A program made the position numbers and the translations under genes. Below the pieces are notes generated by a model. The model had not been told where the DNA came from. It was given only the letters and a program-made list of their open reading frames with translations, and did not search any database. Shown here piece after piece: positions 1 to 8,227 of a stretch of DNA of 64,000 nucleotides. Origin of the DNA: Novosphingobium sp. SG751A (GTDB lineage: Bacteria; Pseudomonadota; Alphaproteobacteria; Sphingomonadales; Sphingomonadaceae); contig NZ_JABGCB010000012.1 of the NCBI RefSeq assembly GCF_013149295.1, positions 144,748 through 208,747 of the forward strand. The letters are read 5' to 3'. Position 1 is the first letter of the stretch; each line of letters opens with the position of its first letter.

Positions 1-104
1 AGGCCCACCATCCCATGCACGGCGGCCCATGTCTGGGTATCCTCCTCGGCGGCATGGGCCATGGGCGCCAGAAGGAGCAAAGGCAGAGCAAACAGACGCT
101 TCAT
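1..104 (-). CDS. Exported protein, 5' fragment (possibly DUF2490 family)
   Basis: The reading frame starts at the ATG at 104 and runs off the left edge, so only 34 residues are visible. They begin MKRLFALPLLLLAPMAHA, a clear Sec signal peptide with a likely cleavage site after AHA, followed by AEEDTQTWAAVHGMVG. An acidic EDTQ-W segment straight after the signal peptide is what DUF2490 outer-membrane-like proteins show, but the fragment is too short to be sure. It lies downstream of the aldehyde dehydrogenase in the same orientation, 127 bp away, and could be its own unit. The gap (105-231) holds a weak hairpin (126-144) and no gene. Confidence 0.5.
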   Translation of the reverse strand, partial: MKRLFALPLLLLAPMAHAAEEDTQTWAAVHGMVG

Positions 105-231
105 GGCAAAATCTCGCAAACAGGGGGAGGCCATCGCAGCCTCCTCCCGTTGCGGGGGCAGCATGGCGCTGGGCCACGCCGCTTACCTCGCCTGTTTTGC
201 TCAACTGTTGCTGGGCCATGACAAAGGGCAA

Positions 232-1659
232 TTATCCTTCGTGGACGGCCTTGGTGACCAGACAGGCGGCCAGCCCCTCCGGCCCGTCCTCGGCGCCGTG
301 GCCCGACCATTTGACCCCGCCAAAGGGCGAATCCGAAGCGCCGATGGCCACCGTGTTGATGCCCACCATCCCGGCCTCCAGCTCGCGCGCGAGACGCTTT
401 TGCCGCGCGGCATCCTGTGTCCAGCAATAGGCGGCCAGACCGTAGGGCAGCCGGTTAGCCTCCGCGATCATCGCTTCCTCGCCCGACATCGGGTTGATGA
501 TGGCGACGGGGCCAAACGGCTCCTCATTCATGATCCGGGCTCTGAGCGGCACTTCGGAAATCACGGTGGGTTCGAAGAAGAAGCCCTGATTGCCGATACG
601 CTTGCCGCCCGCGTTCAATTTCGCGCCTGCCGCCACGGCATCCTTGACCAAGGCCTCGATGGCCTCCGGACGGCGCGGATTGGCCATCGGCCCCATGCGG
701 CTGCCCTCGTCCATGCCATCGCCCACGGTGATCGCCTTGGCCCGCTCGGCAAAGCCATCGCGGAAGCGTTCGAACACGCTTTCCTCGACGAGGAAGCGCG
801 TGGGGCTGACGCAGACCTGTCCGGCGTTGCGATATTTGTGGCCCACGGCAATATCGAGCGTGCGCTCAATATCCGCGTCCGCAAAGACCAGCACCGGCCC
901 ATGCCCGCCCAGCTCCATCGTCGTGCGGATGCAGTTTTCCGCCGCCAGCTTGGCCAGATGCTTGCCCACCACCGTCGAGCCGGTGAAGGAGAGCTTGCGG
1001 ATCACCGGGCTGGCCAGCAGATGGCGGCTGACCTCATCGGGCACGCCGAACACCACTTGCGCCACCTGCGGCGGCAGGCCCGCGTCGAGCAGCGCCTGAA
1101 GCACGGCCAGAGCGGAAGCGGGCGATTCCTCGGCGGGCTTCAGGATCACGCTGCAACCCGCCGCGATTGGCGCGCCCAGCTTGCGCCCCGGATTGGCGAT
1201 AGGGAAATTCCACGGCGCGAAAGCAGCCACCGGGCCGACCGGCTCATAGGTCACAGTCGAACGCTGACCATCGGGGCGCGGCAGAGTGCGGCCATAGACG
1301 CGCTGCGTCTCGCCCGCATAGAAGTTGAACAGGCCCGCCACCATCATCACCTCGATGCGGGTTTCGGCGATGGTTTTGCCTTCCTCGAGCGTTGCGGCGC
1401 GGGCGATTTCCTCCTGACGCTGGACCAACAGGCCCGCAGCGCCCGCCAGCACGGCGGCGCGCTGCATCGGCGTGGACTTGCGCCAGATCTTGAAGCCCTC
1501 ATCGGCCACCGCCAGCGCGCGGTCGAGATCGGCAGCGTCGGCCAACGGCAATTGCCCGATCACCGCGCCGGTTGCGGGGTTCAGCACGGCATGGGTGCGG
1601 CGGTGATCGATGCCGATCTTCTCGCCGCCGATCACCATGGAGAGTTCAGGATAGGTCAT
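232..1659 (-). CDS. NAD(P)-dependent aldehyde dehydrogenase
   Basis: A 475-residue aldehyde dehydrogenase, the usual family length, which oxidises an aldehyde to its acid with NAD(P). The catalytic elements are present: PWNFP (150-154), the nucleotide-binding FTGST (225-229), general base E249 in MELGG, and nucleophile C283 in GQVCVSP. The overall look is closest to succinate-semialdehyde-type or aromatic-aldehyde enzymes; the substrate cannot be read from sequence. The start is the ATG at 1659, overlapping the MFS stop by 4 bp (ATGA), so the pair is probably translationally coupled. A longer frame upstream lies inside the MFS gene and was rejected. The setting suggests an aromatic aldehyde or a side-chain product. 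Confidence 0.9.
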   Translation of the reverse strand: MTYPELSMVIGGEKIGIDHRRTHAVLNPATGAVIGQLPLADAADLDRALAVADEGFKIWRKSTPMQRAAVLAGAAGLLVQRQEEIARAATLEEGKTIAETRIEVMMVAGLFNFYAGETQRVYGRTLPRPDGQRSTVTYEPVGPVAAFAPWNFPIANPGRKLGAPIAAGCSVILKPAEESPASALAVLQALLDAGLPPQVAQVVFGVPDEVSRHLLASPVIRKLSFTGSTVVGKHLAKLAAENCIRTTMELGGHGPVLVFADADIERTLDIAVGHKYRNAGQVCVSPTRFLVEESVFERFRDGFAERAKAITVGDGMDEGSRMGPMANPRRPEAIEALVKDAVAAGAKLNAGGKRIGNQGFFFEPTVISEVPLRARIMNEEPFGPVAIINPMSGEEAMIAEANRLPYGLAAYCWTQDAARQKRLARELEAGMVGINTVAIGASDSPFGGVKWSGHGAEDGPEGLAACLVTKAVHEG

Positions 1660-3059
1660 TGGGTTTCCTTGTCGAGCAAAGCCAAGGCGTCGGCATAAGG
1701 CCGGATCGCGCGGCTGATAATGTAGGCAGCCGCAGGGCTGAGCAAAACCCCCGAAAGCACCAAAGACTTCCAAACGTCAGCATCATGGCCAAACACATGG
1801 TCGGTGAAAAAGCCGATCATGAAGGGGCCTACCGCGCCCACGGCGGTGAACATCATCAGATAAAGGCCGGTCACCTGCCCGCGCATCTGGTTGGGGGTGA
1901 TTTCCTGAATCACCAGATTTTGCGGCACCGCCGAGGCAATCCCCAGCATCCCCGCCAGCATCGAACAGGTCAGCGCCAGCCATGGGCTGGGCATCATCGG
2001 CCCGATGATCGCCAGGGGCGCGGCAAGGCTGAAACAAATGGTGACGGCGCGCACATTGGCGTCGCGGTAACGCCGCGCCAGCAATTTGATCAGCATCGGC
2101 CCCAACAGCAACCCGGCGATCTGTCCGGCCAGCATGAATATGGGCGCGCGCGTGGCGATCTCCACCTCGCTCCAGCCATAGGTGCGCTTGTAGAACGGCA
2201 CCATCCAGGCGGGCGCGGCCATCGCATGGGCGGCGGAAAAGCCCAGCCCCAGAAACAGCGGACCATAGACCGCGCGGCGGCGCCAGATCTCGGCAATGAC
2301 CGCACGGATCGGCAGCGGCTTGCCTCCGTCAATCACGCCCCGACGCGGCGGCTCCTTCACGAAGAGCAGCAGCGCGCAGGCAACAACGCCCGGCAGCGCC
2401 AGCATCATCAGCACATATTTCCACCCGTGGAGCGTCGCGCCCATGAAAGGCGTTGCCGGCAGGCTCATTGCCAGCGCGAGCAGCTTGCCCGCGATAACGA
2501 GGCCAATCGTGCTGCCCCCGATAAAGCCCAGTTGCAGCACGGCGAAGGGCCAGCGCCGCTTTTCGGGCGGAAAGAAATCGGCCAGCATCGAGTAAGACCC
2601 CGGCGCATGCGCCCCGCCGCCCGCGCCCACCAGCATCCGGGTGAAGGCGAGAGCCATGAAGGTGCTGGTGAACCCGCCCGCCGCATTGAGCAGCGCGATC
2701 AGCAGCGCGCCGATGGCCAGCACATATTTGCGCGGAAAAATATCCGAACAGCGCGACAGCGGCAGCATCACCACCATATAGAACACCACATTGACCGGCC
2801 CTTGCAGCAGGCCGATTGCGGTGTTCGACAAGCCAAACTCGGTCTTGATCTGTTCGATCAGGAGGCCAAAGGCCGCCGAATCGAAGAAATTGAGAAATGT
2901 GGCAAAGATAATGACGGCCAGCGCGAACCACGCGGCGCCCGCGCTGGGCCATGGTTCATCGCGCGCGGCCACGGCAAGGTGATGCGCGGCGGCATCCTCG
3001 GACGCCACGCCATGATTGAGTTCGGCGGCCATATCGGGCCCGCTCATAGAAACTGCCAT
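1656..3059 (-). CDS. MFS transporter
   Basis: A 467-residue major facilitator protein with about twelve hydrophobic segments after a roughly 35-residue cytoplasmic tail. The loop after the second helix carries PLSRCSDIFPRKYVLAIG, a variant of the MFS signature G-x3-D-x2-G-R-R. The start at 3059 has a good ribosome site (GGGAGAGG about 5 bases upstream); an earlier in-frame ATG at 3170 would run back across the operator at 3132. It is first in a two-gene unit with the aldehyde dehydrogenase and diverges from the SDR gene. Its place in an aromatic-catabolism region suggests import of an aromatic acid or related carboxylate, but the substrate is an inference. Confidence 0.87.
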   Translation of the reverse strand: MAVSMSGPDMAAELNHGVASEDAAAHHLAVAARDEPWPSAGAAWFALAVIIFATFLNFFDSAAFGLLIEQIKTEFGLSNTAIGLLQGPVNVVFYMVVMLPLSRCSDIFPRKYVLAIGALLIALLNAAGGFTSTFMALAFTRMLVGAGGGAHAPGSYSMLADFFPPEKRRWPFAVLQLGFIGGSTIGLVIAGKLLALAMSLPATPFMGATLHGWKYVLMMLALPGVVACALLLFVKEPPRRGVIDGGKPLPIRAVIAEIWRRRAVYGPLFLGLGFSAAHAMAAPAWMVPFYKRTYGWSEVEIATRAPIFMLAGQIAGLLLGPMLIKLLARRYRDANVRAVTICFSLAAPLAIIGPMMPSPWLALTCSMLAGMLGIASAVPQNLVIQEITPNQMRGQVTGLYLMMFTAVGAVGPFMIGFFTDHVFGHDADVWKSLVLSGVLLSPAAAYIISRAIRPYADALALLDKETQ

Positions 3060-3128
3060 ATGCACCTCTCCCGTGCCTGCCCCCGATTGGCGAGGGGCGA
3101 TTTCGCGCTGACTCTTTACAGCGCATGT

Positions 3129-3149
3129 TTTGTATGTGTTAGATACAAA
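3129..3149. promoter_or_regulatory. Palindromic operator between MFS and SDR genes
   Basis: A 21-bp inverted repeat, TTTGTAT-N7-ATACAAA, lies 70-80 bp from both divergent start codons. Its core (3132-3146) matches a 15-bp motif also found upstream of ligM, the PQQ dehydrogenase and ligA. It is probably a repressor or activator site controlling both directions. No cognate regulator gene lies nearby. Confidence 0.55.
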
Positions 3150-3223
3150 GCATAGCGAGCCGCTTGGCAAGCCCCAATCGGCATGGACGCAAGAAAAATT
3201 GCGCGGGCAAGAGGATAACAGCG

Positions 3224-4126
3224 ATGATTGATTTTGCAGGACGCACCGCCTTTGTCACCGGGGGCGCGAATGGCGTGGGACTGGGCCTTGTGCGCGCGCT
3301 GCTGGCGCGGGGGTGCCGGGTGGCAATTGCCGATATTCGTGAGGAATCCATCGCATCAGCACTGGCCACGCTGGATAATGCCGAGGTGATGGGCGTGCAG
3401 GTGGACGTGTCGAGCCGCGAGGCGATGGCGGCGGCGGCCGATGAGGTCGAGGCGCGCTTTGGCCCGGTCTCGCTGTTGTTCAACAATGCGGGCATCAACC
3501 TGTTCCAGACCATCGAGGATTCCAGCTGGTCCGACTGGGACTGGGTGATGGGGGTGAGCCTGCATGGGGTGATCAACGGGGTGATGACCTTCGTTCCGCG
3601 CATGATCGCGGCGGGCAACGGGGGCTATATTGTCAACACCGCCAGCATGGCCGGATGGCTGGCCTCGGGCGCGCCGGGCATTTACAACACCACCAAATTC
3701 GCGGTGCGCGGCATGTCGGAGTCGCTGCGCTACAGCCTTGCCAAACATGGCATTGGCGTGTCGATCCTGTGTCCCGGTCTGGTCAAATCCTATATCTATG
3801 CCAGCGACGATGTGCGGCCCGCAGCGCTGATGGAGGGGGCAAAGGCGGTCGATCATGCCGCCGTCGAAAGGCTGGCGGGCGCGCATCAGGCCGGGATGGA
3901 GCCGGACGTGATCGCCGCCCGCGTGATCGAGGGCATGGAGGACAACCGCACCTATATCTTCAGCCACCCCGAATTCCGCGAGGAAGTGGCCGAATTGTTT
4001 GCCGAATATCTGGCCGATTTCCGCGACTATCCCACCGATCCGGGGTTTGAACAACGCATCGGCTTCGAAAAATTCCGGCGCGAGCGGTATAAGGAATCGC
4101 GCGAAGCGGCAAGGAAAGCGGTATGA
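3224..4126 (+). CDS. Short-chain dehydrogenase/reductase
   Basis: A 300-residue classical SDR. It shows the glycine-rich nucleotide motif TGGANGVG (12-19), NNAG (87-90), and the catalytic S141, Y154 and K158. The C-terminal 60 residues, rich in charged residues and ending ESREAARKAV, extend beyond the usual 250-residue core. The start is the ATG at 3224, preceded by an AGAGGA ribosome site; the earlier ATG at 3164 has none. It is translationally coupled (ATGA overlap) to the VOC protein downstream. It probably oxidises or reduces an alcohol/ketone intermediate imported by the divergent transporter, but the substrate is unknown. Confidence 0.88.
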   Translation: MIDFAGRTAFVTGGANGVGLGLVRALLARGCRVAIADIREESIASALATLDNAEVMGVQVDVSSREAMAAAADEVEARFGPVSLLFNNAGINLFQTIEDSSWSDWDWVMGVSLHGVINGVMTFVPRMIAAGNGGYIVNTASMAGWLASGAPGIYNTTKFAVRGMSESLRYSLAKHGIGVSILCPGLVKSYIYASDDVRPAALMEGAKAVDHAAVERLAGAHQAGMEPDVIAARVIEGMEDNRTYIFSHPEFREEVAELFAEYLADFRDYPTDPGFEQRIGFEKFRRERYKESREAARKAV

Positions 4127-4518
4127 TTCTGGCGCTCGACCACGTGAACATCATCACGGCGGATCTGGAAGGATCCGCCCTCTTCTACGCACAGGTGTTC
4201 GGGCTTGAGCGGCGCGATGGTCCGCCTCCCCTCACCCGGCAGACCGGGCAATGGATGCATGATGATGCAGGGCGGGCGGTGATCCATCTCAACAGTCTGG
4301 ACGCACCGCGCGCCTATGACCGCGATATTGCGCCGGGGCCGACAGGAGCGCTGCATCATGTGGCGCTGGGGTGCAGCGGCCATGATGCGATGATCGCGCG
4401 TCTGGAGGCGGCGGCTTGCGATTATCAGCGTAATTTCGTCGCAGCCATCGGGCTGCGCCAGATCTTTGTGCGCGATCCTAATGAGGTGCTGTTTGAATTG
4501 AATTTCTTTGGCGATTAG
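4123..4518 (+). CDS. VOC family (glyoxalase/dioxygenase fold) protein
   Basis: A 131-residue single-module vicinal-oxygen-chelate protein. The beta-alpha-beta-beta-beta halves are recognisable: LDHVNIITADLEGSALFYAQ at the start (potential metal ligand H7) and ALHHVALGC, then DPNEVLFELNFFG at the end, where the final Glu is the usual last ligand. Members include glyoxalases, extradiol dioxygenases and epimerases, and the length does not separate these. Its 4-bp overlap with the SDR points to a shared pathway. A small isomerase or lyase role on the SDR product is possible but speculative. Confidence 0.82.
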   Translation: MILALDHVNIITADLEGSALFYAQVFGLERRDGPPPLTRQTGQWMHDDAGRAVIHLNSLDAPRAYDRDIAPGPTGALHHVALGCSGHDAMIARLEAAACDYQRNFVAAIGLRQIFVRDPNEVLFELNFFGD

Positions 4519-4556
4519 GCTGGACGTAGGCAGATGATTGCGTCACTTTTTGCCCC

Positions 4557-4952
4557 ATGCGCACCAACCTTGAATTCTGCTCCTCCGCCCCGCTGGCCGA
4601 TCCGCCCGAGGATGCACCGCAGGGTGAGGCCATCGCCCGCTTTCTGGCCGAGCGATTGCCCGCGTATGGCTTCGAGATCGAAAAGGTCAATGTCGAGGAC
4701 TGGGGCTGGCGGATCCAGATCCACCATGAGGCTTTTCCATTGTGGATCGGCTGCGGATTTTATCCCGAATATCCCGATGGCGTCCTGTGCTTCATCGAAC
4801 CGGCGAAGCCCTTCCTGCGCCGCTGGTTTCGCAAAATTCCCACGCTGGAAACAGTCGAAAGACTGGCCGATGCGCTGGAACGGATCGTTGCCGGCAGCGG
4901 ACTGGCGCAGGATCTGCGCTGGTGGAGCGAGGAAGAAAACGCGCGCGGTTAA
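4557..4952 (+). CDS. Conserved hypothetical protein
   Basis: A 131-residue acidic, soluble protein rich in Trp (DWGWRIQI, RWFRKIP, RWWSEEE). I recognise no family. The start at 4557 follows the VOC stop by 38 bp with no obvious ribosome site, so it may be a separate or weakly linked cistron. Its stop codon shares the sequence TTAA (4949-4952) with the stop of the convergent hydrolase gene, so the two frames overlap tail to tail by 4 bp. It has no signal peptide or membrane segment. Confidence 0.6.
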   Translation: MRTNLEFCSSAPLADPPEDAPQGEAIARFLAERLPAYGFEIEKVNVEDWGWRIQIHHEAFPLWIGCGFYPEYPDGVLCFIEPAKPFLRRWFRKIPTLETVERLADALERIVAGSGLAQDLRWWSEEENARG

Positions 4953-5614
4953 GCGCCCAGCAAAATACCCACCACCTGCTCGCGCTGGCCATTCATCACG
5001 TCATGGCCGCAATCGGCCTCGTGATATTCCCATGCCGCATCGTCCTTGATCCGCGCGGCGAATTTGGGGAAAGGTGAAGGCTTCCAGCCGGTTGCCAGCA
5101 CGTAAATGCGGCGCGCGATCTTGGCTTCCTCGCCGGTGAAACGCACGCCTTCCAGCAGCGTCAGAAGGGGATGGCGCGAGAGCTTGCGCCCCATTTCGCC
5201 AATGATCGGCGCGACAAGGCCAGGGGTGAATTTCTGCGTGTCGATATAGTGGCGATGCTCATACTCGCTGGTGATGTCCCAGAGCGACTGGCCATCCTCG
5301 GGCAGGAAAGCATCGAGATAGGCAATCGTGTCGATCCGCCCGCCCAGCCGCGTCGCCGTGCCCGTAATCACCATCCCGCCATAGGAATGGCCGACCAGCA
5401 CGAAGCGATCGAAACCGGCCTCTTCCACCGCCGCGCAGACGTCGTCGATGTGATCGGACAGCGTGATGCCGGGGTGCAATTCCTCGCGCCTTTCGCCAAG
5501 GCCGCTCAGCTCCACCACCACGGTCCGGTGGCCCGCCGCGCGCAGATCCTCTGCAAGCCCCTGATGCGACCAGCCGCCGGCCCATGCGCCATGCACCAGA
5601 ACGTAGTCAGTCAT
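4949..5614 (-). CDS. Alpha/beta hydrolase
   Basis: A 221-residue alpha/beta hydrolase. It begins YVLVHGAWAGGWSHQ, whose HGAW loop supplies the oxyanion hole. The nucleophile elbow is VGHSYGGMV, the acid is probably Asp in AYLDAFLP, and the histidine is in DCGHDVMN near the C-terminus. This HGAW/GHSYGG type includes plant-esterase-like and EstC-like carboxylesterases. The gene is monocistronic: a repeat element lies upstream and a convergent gene lies downstream. It may cleave an ester feeding the aromatic pathway, but no substrate can be assigned. Confidence 0.85.
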   Translation of the reverse strand: MTDYVLVHGAWAGGWSHQGLAEDLRAAGHRTVVVELSGLGERREELHPGITLSDHIDDVCAAVEEAGFDRFVLVGHSYGGMVITGTATRLGGRIDTIAYLDAFLPEDGQSLWDITSEYEHRHYIDTQKFTPGLVAPIIGEMGRKLSRHPLLTLLEGVRFTGEEAKIARRIYVLATGWKPSPFPKFAARIKDDAAWEYHEADCGHDVMNGQREQVVGILLGA

Positions 5615-5650
5615 CGTTGGAGGCTCTCCGGTTTTTTAAGAATGGGAAGG

Positions 5651-5871
5651 ATGCGAGGGTCTAGACCCTCGCGCTTCCGTTACGGTCTCTGTTGCGCCAG
5701 GGGTTCAGCCGAGGCGCAACGGACGCTGCGTTGTAAATTTAAAGCCTGCGGCGCTTTCCAGCACAAGCTCTCCGCGCCGCAGGCTTTAACATATTGACGC
5801 CCCCCAGCGAACAACACGCAACCCCATTCATGGGATTGCAAAGGGACGTGTCCCTTTGCCCGCCGGAGGCA
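5651..5871. repeat. Composite hairpin repeat, copy 1
   Basis: The first of nine related intergenic elements. The left end is a perfect 20-bp palindrome centred on TCTAGA (5653-5672). The centre is an inverted pair of AAAGCCTGCGGCGC type. The right end is a hairpin whose arms are GCAAAGGG and CCCTTTGC, followed by CCGCCGGAGGCA. It ends 12 bp from the ligM stop codon, so it probably also acts as a transcription terminator or mRNA 3' stabiliser for that gene. Confidence 0.8.
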
Positions 5872-5882
5872 TCAAGCCCAGA

Positions 5883-7289
5883 TCAGGCCGTAACGCTCGT
5901 GCGCCAGCCTTCAGCATAGTTCTCACGCGCCACGCGGCTGTAAGGCACCGGCGAGACGATGCAGCGCACGGCCAGCTGCTTGTGGGGTTCGACGGTGGTC
6001 TTGCGAGTGCCGCCGTTTTCTTCGCCCCATACCACGTGCAGCTCGGTGCCGACGGGGATGGCGGGGTCGATGGTGGCAAGCGAGAGGGCCTGCTTTTCAT
6101 TGTACGAGAAGCCGGTGAACATCGAGAGGCCCACGGTCTTGCCATCGGCGTCAACCACGCGGTCGTAGTTCGACGAGGCATAGTTGGCCAGCGGCACGTC
6201 GAAGAACTTGTAGGCTTCGCCGTCCGGGTTGAACATCGAGGCCATGATCTTGGCCATGTCTTCCGGGTGCCATGCCAGCGTAACCTTCTTGCGCTGCTCG
6301 GCGGGGTTCAGCTTTTCCAGAGCTTCGCGGCCGTGGAACTCGTGGTCGAACTTCACGAACGAGCCGTAGCCCAGTTCCCACGGGTTGAGGTAATAGTCCT
6401 CGATGTTGTCCGAAACGAACGAACCACCGATCGAGCCAGTCGCTTCATACGAATCGGCGGCCAGCCATTCGCGGAAACCCTTCATCTTTTCGCCGGTGTA
6501 GATCGCGGGCAGCGGCGAGGGAATCCAGCCCGATTCCAGCGTGTTCGACGGATAGGCGCGGCTGCCGCAAGCGATCAGGCCGAATTCCTTGCCCGCTTCG
6601 AGGATGGCCGCGCGGATTTCTTCCTGCTCGGCATAGGGCCCCCAGATTTCAAGGCCCGGCGCGCCCGACATGCCGTGGCGCAGCGTGCGCACGGTCTTGC
6701 CCGCGATGTTCATGGTGGACATGTTGAAGAACTTGAGCTGCTCCAGCGGGCCGCCATGCAGCTTTTCGATCACGGCCCAGGCGTTGGGGCCCTGAATCTG
6801 GAAGCGCCATTCCTTACGGCTGACGGGCTTGCCCATCGGGCGCATCGGCGAACGGTCGTCCAGCTCGATTTCGACGTCATAGCCGCCGGTCGCGGCGTGA
6901 TAGCGCAGCCAGTTCGAGGCAGGCGCGCGGCCGACATAGGTGAAGCTCTGCTCTTCTTCCCAGAAGATGATGCCGTCGCCGATCACATGGCCATAGGGCG
7001 TGGTCGGAACGTACTGCTTGGCCTTGTTGACCGTCCAGCCCTTGGTGCTGTTGATCATCGTGTCGGACAGCAGCTTGAGCGCGTCCTTGCCACGGATATA
7101 CAGGTTCACCATGTGGTGCGACTGATCGAACAGCACGGCGCTGTGCTGCCATGCCCACTGTTCGCTGCGCCAGTTGGAAAATTCCGGCGCGACAACGGGA
7201 TAGACATAGGCGCCAAGCTGCGAATTGCGCAGCATGTCAACGATATTCTCGGTGCCAGCCAGCACCTGTTCAAGATTTTGAGCGGCCAT
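5883..7289 (-). CDS. ligM: THF-dependent O-demethylase, vanillate / 3-O-methylgallate type (LigM-like)
   Basis: A 468-residue GcvT-fold aminomethyltransferase homologue. It transfers the methoxyl methyl group of vanillate or 3-O-methylgallate to tetrahydrofolate, giving protocatechuate or gallate in the cytoplasm. The length and long stretches (GAYVYPVVAPEFSNWR, MINSTKGW, SRAYPSNTLESGWIPSP, WGEENGGTRKTTVEPHKQ) match what I know of Sphingobium LigM (471 residues) rather than the longer syringate enzyme DesA. The start at 7289 has a strong GAGGAGAGAGG site. It has its own 133-bp promoter region with two operator-like sites. The metF and formyl-THF ligase genes that often accompany ligM are not adjacent. 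The product would feed LigAB, encoded 6 kb away. Confidence 0.9.
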   Translation of the reverse strand: MAAQNLEQVLAGTENIVDMLRNSQLGAYVYPVVAPEFSNWRSEQWAWQHSAVLFDQSHHMVNLYIRGKDALKLLSDTMINSTKGWTVNKAKQYVPTTPYGHVIGDGIIFWEEEQSFTYVGRAPASNWLRYHAATGGYDVEIELDDRSPMRPMGKPVSRKEWRFQIQGPNAWAVIEKLHGGPLEQLKFFNMSTMNIAGKTVRTLRHGMSGAPGLEIWGPYAEQEEIRAAILEAGKEFGLIACGSRAYPSNTLESGWIPSPLPAIYTGEKMKGFREWLAADSYEATGSIGGSFVSDNIEDYYLNPWELGYGSFVKFDHEFHGREALEKLNPAEQRKKVTLAWHPEDMAKIMASMFNPDGEAYKFFDVPLANYASSNYDRVVDADGKTVGLSMFTGFSYNEKQALSLATIDPAIPVGTELHVVWGEENGGTRKTTVEPHKQLAVRCIVSPVPYSRVARENYAEGWRTSVTA

Positions 7290-7348
7290 GGTGGTTCCTC
7301 TCTCCTCAAAGGTTTGTTTGCTATTGCCCCTATGGCATAGCAAATTTT

Positions 7349-7384
7349 GTAAGCTACACAAACTAAATTGTGCGTGATACAAAC
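7349..7384. promoter_or_regulatory. Tandem operator-like sites upstream of ligM
   Basis: Two 15-bp sites, GTAAGCTACACAAAC (7349-7363) and GTGCGTGATACAAAC (7370-7384), start exactly 21 bp apart, two helical turns. They resemble the motif upstream of the MFS/SDR pair, the PQQ dehydrogenase and ligA. They lie 60-95 bp upstream of the ligM ATG, in the gap after the GST stop. The spacing suits two dimers on one face of the DNA. Confidence 0.5.
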
Positions 7385-7422
7385 GACCTCTACGCGGGTT
7401 TTGCCGCGCAGCATCTATCCGA

Positions 7423-8199
7423 TTATCGGGCGTGCCCCGTCCACGTGCGCAGACCCGGCGCGGTGCGATCCTCGCCCGCCAGAGCGCGAGCAACCGCAGG
7501 GCGGGCCGTCATCCGGTCGCGCCATTCGACCAACCGGGGACAGCGCTTCACAATCTTCATATCGGGAAACATGCGCTCTACCATCATCCCGCAATGGCTG
7601 TAGAAATTGATGTCCGCCAGCGTATAGGCATCGCCTGCCAGCCATGACGTTTCGCCCAACTGGCGCTCGACTTTGTCCACGGCATATTCGATCTTGGCCG
7701 TGGCATTGGCCAGATCGGCCTCGGAAAAACCGCTGCGCGCGGTGGCCCATTTCTTGCGTTGATCGGGCAAGGGAATGCTGGCCAGCAGCTTTTCAAACTC
7801 GCCTGATTCGATGTTGCGCGCGATGATGCCCACCATCCGGTGCCAGCCGTGCATCGAGACGAAATTCATCACATGCTCGTCGACGAACTTGTTCCAATAA
7901 CGCATCCGCGCCGCGTCCACCGGATCGCGCGGGCGCAAGGGGCCACTCTCCGGCTGATCGTCGGGAAAGGCGTCTTCGAGATATTCGTTGATGACCGTGG
8001 TGTGGGTGATGATCGCGCCGTCATGATCCAGCACCGGCACCTGTCCCTCGGGGTTGATGGCGGTGAACCACGGCTGGTGCTGTTCAAACTTGTGCAGATC
8101 GACATAGACGCTTTCCCAATCCAGCCCCTTTTCGATCAGGGGGATCATGGATTTCAGGGAATTGGCCGCCGGTTCGGCATGGTAATATTTCAACGCCAT
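7423..8199 (-). CDS. Glutathione S-transferase, LigF-like beta-etherase family
   Basis: A 258-residue cytosolic GST. The N-terminal thioredoxin-like domain has ANSLKSMIPLIEKGL and INPEGQVPVLDHDG (the cis-Pro turn of the glutathione site), then TTVINEYLEDAFP. The C-terminal helical domain contains WLAGDAYTLADI. Length and N-terminal pattern (ANSLK, KFEQH, INP-GQVP, EYLED) resemble LigF, the beta-aryl ether-cleaving GST of Sphingobium, so glutathione-dependent cleavage of a lignin-type ether or thioether is plausible. The start has AAGGAGAGAG just upstream. It is 28 bp after the amidohydrolase and probably cotranscribed. Equivalence to LigF itself, rather than another Lig-type GST, is not proven. 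Confidence 0.82.
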   Translation of the reverse strand: MALKYYHAEPAANSLKSMIPLIEKGLDWESVYVDLHKFEQHQPWFTAINPEGQVPVLDHDGAIITHTTVINEYLEDAFPDDQPESGPLRPRDPVDAARMRYWNKFVDEHVMNFVSMHGWHRMVGIIARNIESGEFEKLLASIPLPDQRKKWATARSGFSEADLANATAKIEYAVDKVERQLGETSWLAGDAYTLADINFYSHCGMMVERMFPDMKIVKRCPRLVEWRDRMTARPAVARALAGEDRTAPGLRTWTGHAR

Positions 8200-8227
8200 C
8201 GCTCTCTCCTTCTCCGGCGTCTTCCTC

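Noticed and set aside
61..1698. Long open frame antisense to the first aldehyde dehydrogenase (545 codons)
   Set aside because: It mirrors a gene with all catalytic motifs; its His/Arg/Ala-rich product is the usual antisense shadow in GC-rich DNA. The same holds for other long antisense frames, for example opposite ligM, ctaD and the second aldehyde dehydrogenase.
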